Below, piece by piece: positions 6,111 through 7,304 of a stretch of DNA of 7,304 bases (position 1 is the first letter of the stretch; the number at the start of each line of letters is the position of its first letter). The translations under genes were made by a program, and so were the position numbers. Location of the stretch: positions 1 to 7,304 of the forward strand of contig JAUXKD010000018.1 in assembly GCA_030624445.1 (NCBI GenBank), in the 5' to 3' direction. Source of the DNA: Candidatus Aenigmatarchaeota archaeon. GTDB taxonomy: Archaea > Aenigmatarchaeota > Aenigmatarchaeia > QMZP01 > JAFGSV01. The notes under the pieces were generated by a model, which saw only the letters and a list, made by a program, of their open reading frames with translations, was not told where the DNA came from and searched no databases.

Positions 6111-7304
6111 TTTCCCAGCCTCCTTCTCAGTTGCAGGGTTTTTTCCACGGACATTTTGTGAAGCGTGTCCCTGTCGAGCACCGTCCGTGTCCTGCCGTCT
6201 GCAATGACCGCCCTGTTCGTGCAGGACAGGCAGGGGTCGATGGATGCGGCAACGATCGGTATGTCTGCGATCTGCTCGCCCATAAGCATCGGAACCCATG
6301 AAAGGAGGTTGTTGTAAGTAGGGGCCCTCACCTTCCATGAAAAAGGCGATTCCCCGCCGGTCATTTTGACGTAGTGGAAAACCTCCCCGCGCGGGGCCTC
6401 GTGCCTTCCTATCCCTTCTCCGTCCAAACCTTTCAATTCGGCTAGAAGTTTTATTGGTTTATCCTCGTAAGCTATCTTCCCCGCGGGCATCTGGCGCAGG
6501 CATTTTTCGATCATCTCAACGGACTGCAGGACTTCCATGAGCCTGACTACGATCCTGTCGTAGACGTCGCCCCTCACTTCGCCTGTAACCTTGTCCGGTG
6601 TTACGGCCTTTACATCAAGATCGGGGTATGCAGCGTAGGGTTCGTCCTGCCTGACGTCCTTCCTTATCCCGGAAGCTCTCGCGGTCGGGCCTACCGTGCA
6701 CAGCTTCAGGCCGTCCTCTTTGCTGAGAATGCCGGTGTCCCTGGTCCTGGATTTTATAACGAGATCCGAGAGAAAGATCTTTTTCATGTTGTCGAAACAG
6801 CTTCTGTAGAAATTCATGGCCTCCCTTATAATCGGGAACTGCTTTTCGGTTACGTCCCTTCTCACGCCGCCTATCGTTATGATGCCCTTGTTTATCCTGT
6901 TTCCGGTCAGATACTCTATGGTGTCCAGGACCTTCTCCCTGACCTTCCAGGCGTAATGCATGACCGAATCGAACCCGAGCTCGTGGGCCGCGATGCCTGC
7001 CCAGAGTAAGTGGGAGTGAATCCTTTCCAGCTCGGCCATGATGGTCCTTATGTACTGCGCCCTCGGCGGAACTTCTATATTTCCGATAGCCTCCATTGCC
7101 ATTGAGAACGCAAGCGTATGGCAGATGTTGCATATGCCGCAAATCCTTTCCGAAAGGAAAACTATCTGCACGGGGTTTCTCCTTAAACCCATCCACTCAA
7201 TCCCGCGGTGAACCTGGCTCAAACCGAAATCCACTTTGCTGACCTTTTCCCCTTCTATCCTAAGGTTCAACCTAAGCGGCTCCTTCAGGGCCGGATGAAC
7301 TGGA
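6107..7304 (-). CDS. Group 4 membrane-bound [NiFe] hydrogenase large subunit (MbhL/HycE type), N-terminus cut by window edge
   Basis: Catalytic subunit of an energy-converting hydrogenase, homologous to NuoD of complex I. The frame is open to the right edge. The first complete codon begins PVHPALKEPLRL, matching the start of the family core, so only a few residues are missing. Counting from that Pro, the L1 nickel motif RICGICNICH has C55 and C58, HEAPRGEVFHYVK spans about 301-313, and the L2 motif DPCLSCTNR has C358 and C361. Both cysteine pairs are present, so this should be an active [NiFe] enzyme rather than a complex I, Fpo or Mbx-type subunit lacking them. A 34-residue tail follows R364; by analogy with E. 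coli HycE (cleaved after Arg in DPCxSCTDR) it is probably removed by the nearby HycI-type protease. The small and NuoC-like subunits are expected upstream, outside the window. Confidence 0.94.
   Translation of the reverse strand, partial: PVHPALKEPLRLNLRIEGEKVSKVDFGLSQVHRGIEWMGLRRNPVQIVFLSERICGICNICHTLAFSMAMEAIGNIEVPPRAQYIRTIMAELERIHSHLLWAGIAAHELGFDSVMHYAWKVREKVLDTIEYLTGNRINKGIITIGGVRRDVTEKQFPIIREAMNFYRSCFDNMKKIFLSDLVIKSRTRDTGILSKEDGLKLCTVGPTARASGIRKDVRQDEPYAAYPDLDVKAVTPDKVTGEVRGDVYDRIVVRLMEVLQSVEMIEKCLRQMPAGKIAYEDKPIKLLAELKGLDGEGIGRHEAPRGEVFHYVKMTGGESPFSWKVRAPTYNNLLSWVPMLMGEQIADIPIVAASIDPCLSCTNRAVIADGRTRTVLDRDTLHKMSVEKTLQLRRRLGN
6119..6125 (-). promoter_or_regulatory. Strong Shine-Dalgarno site deciding a TTG start
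   Basis: AAGGAGG on the minus strand lies inside the last codons of the large-subunit gene, 8 bases before the TTG at 6110. It is the strongest ribosome-binding match I see in the window and explains how the NuoH-like subunit starts without an ATG. Confidence 0.75.

Noticed and set aside
955..7150. Similar short stretches near 955-975 and 7131-7151 (and around the EAPRG codons)
   Set aside because: They encode the same conserved motifs in two homologous large subunits. This is ancient homology, not a DNA repeat or recombination site.
6107..7304. Complex I, Fpo or Mbx-type assignment for the D-H-I block
   Set aside because: Those large subunits lack one or both nickel-binding cysteine pairs, whereas here both C-x2-C motifs are intact.

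Overview
The window is a compact hydrogen-metabolism locus, most likely from an archaeon. It carries seven recognisable minus-strand hydrogenase genes in two blocks. Two plus-strand [NiFe]-hydrogenase maturation genes sit between them. The archaeal reading rests on TATA-like boxes in the only real promoter region, heavy use of AGG/AGA (Arg) and ATA (Ile) codons, and gene content that closely resembles Thermococcales-type sulfhydrogenase and Mbh-type membrane hydrogenase. Base composition looks moderately GC-rich by eye (not computed). I cannot name a genus, and a non-Thermococcales lineage is quite possible.

Layout: Positions 1-3735 (minus) hold a four-gene group 3b [NiFe] hydrogenase operon in the order hydB-hydG-hydD-hydA. 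These are the Fe-S beta subunit, the FAD/NAD(P) gamma subunit, the small delta subunit and the large alpha subunit. The genes overlap by 1-20 bases, and hydA runs off the left edge without its C-terminal cysteine pair. Positions 3736-3820 form a short AT-rich divergent promoter with an inverted repeat and two TATA-like boxes. Positions 3821-4658 (plus) hold hypA (nickel insertion) and a HycI-type maturation endopeptidase. After a 60-base convergent gap, positions 4719-7304 (minus) hold the end of a group 4 membrane-bound hydrogenase operon: the catalytic large subunit (cut at its N-terminus by the right edge), the NuoH-like membrane subunit and the NuoI-like 2x[4Fe-4S] subunit. This is the order of MbhL-M-N and also of complex I D-H-I.

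How they would work together (inference from families): the membrane complex couples ferredoxin oxidation to H2 evolution and ion pumping, or runs in reverse. The soluble 3b enzyme exchanges electrons between NAD(P)H and H2 (or sulfur). Together they could link the ferredoxin and NAD(P)H pools through H2. HypA and the endopeptidase load nickel and trim the large-subunit tails. I see no RNA genes, mobile elements or CRISPR arrays. The protein families are all known. The points of interest are the arrangement, the shared divergent control region, the start-codon choices and small departures from family motifs.
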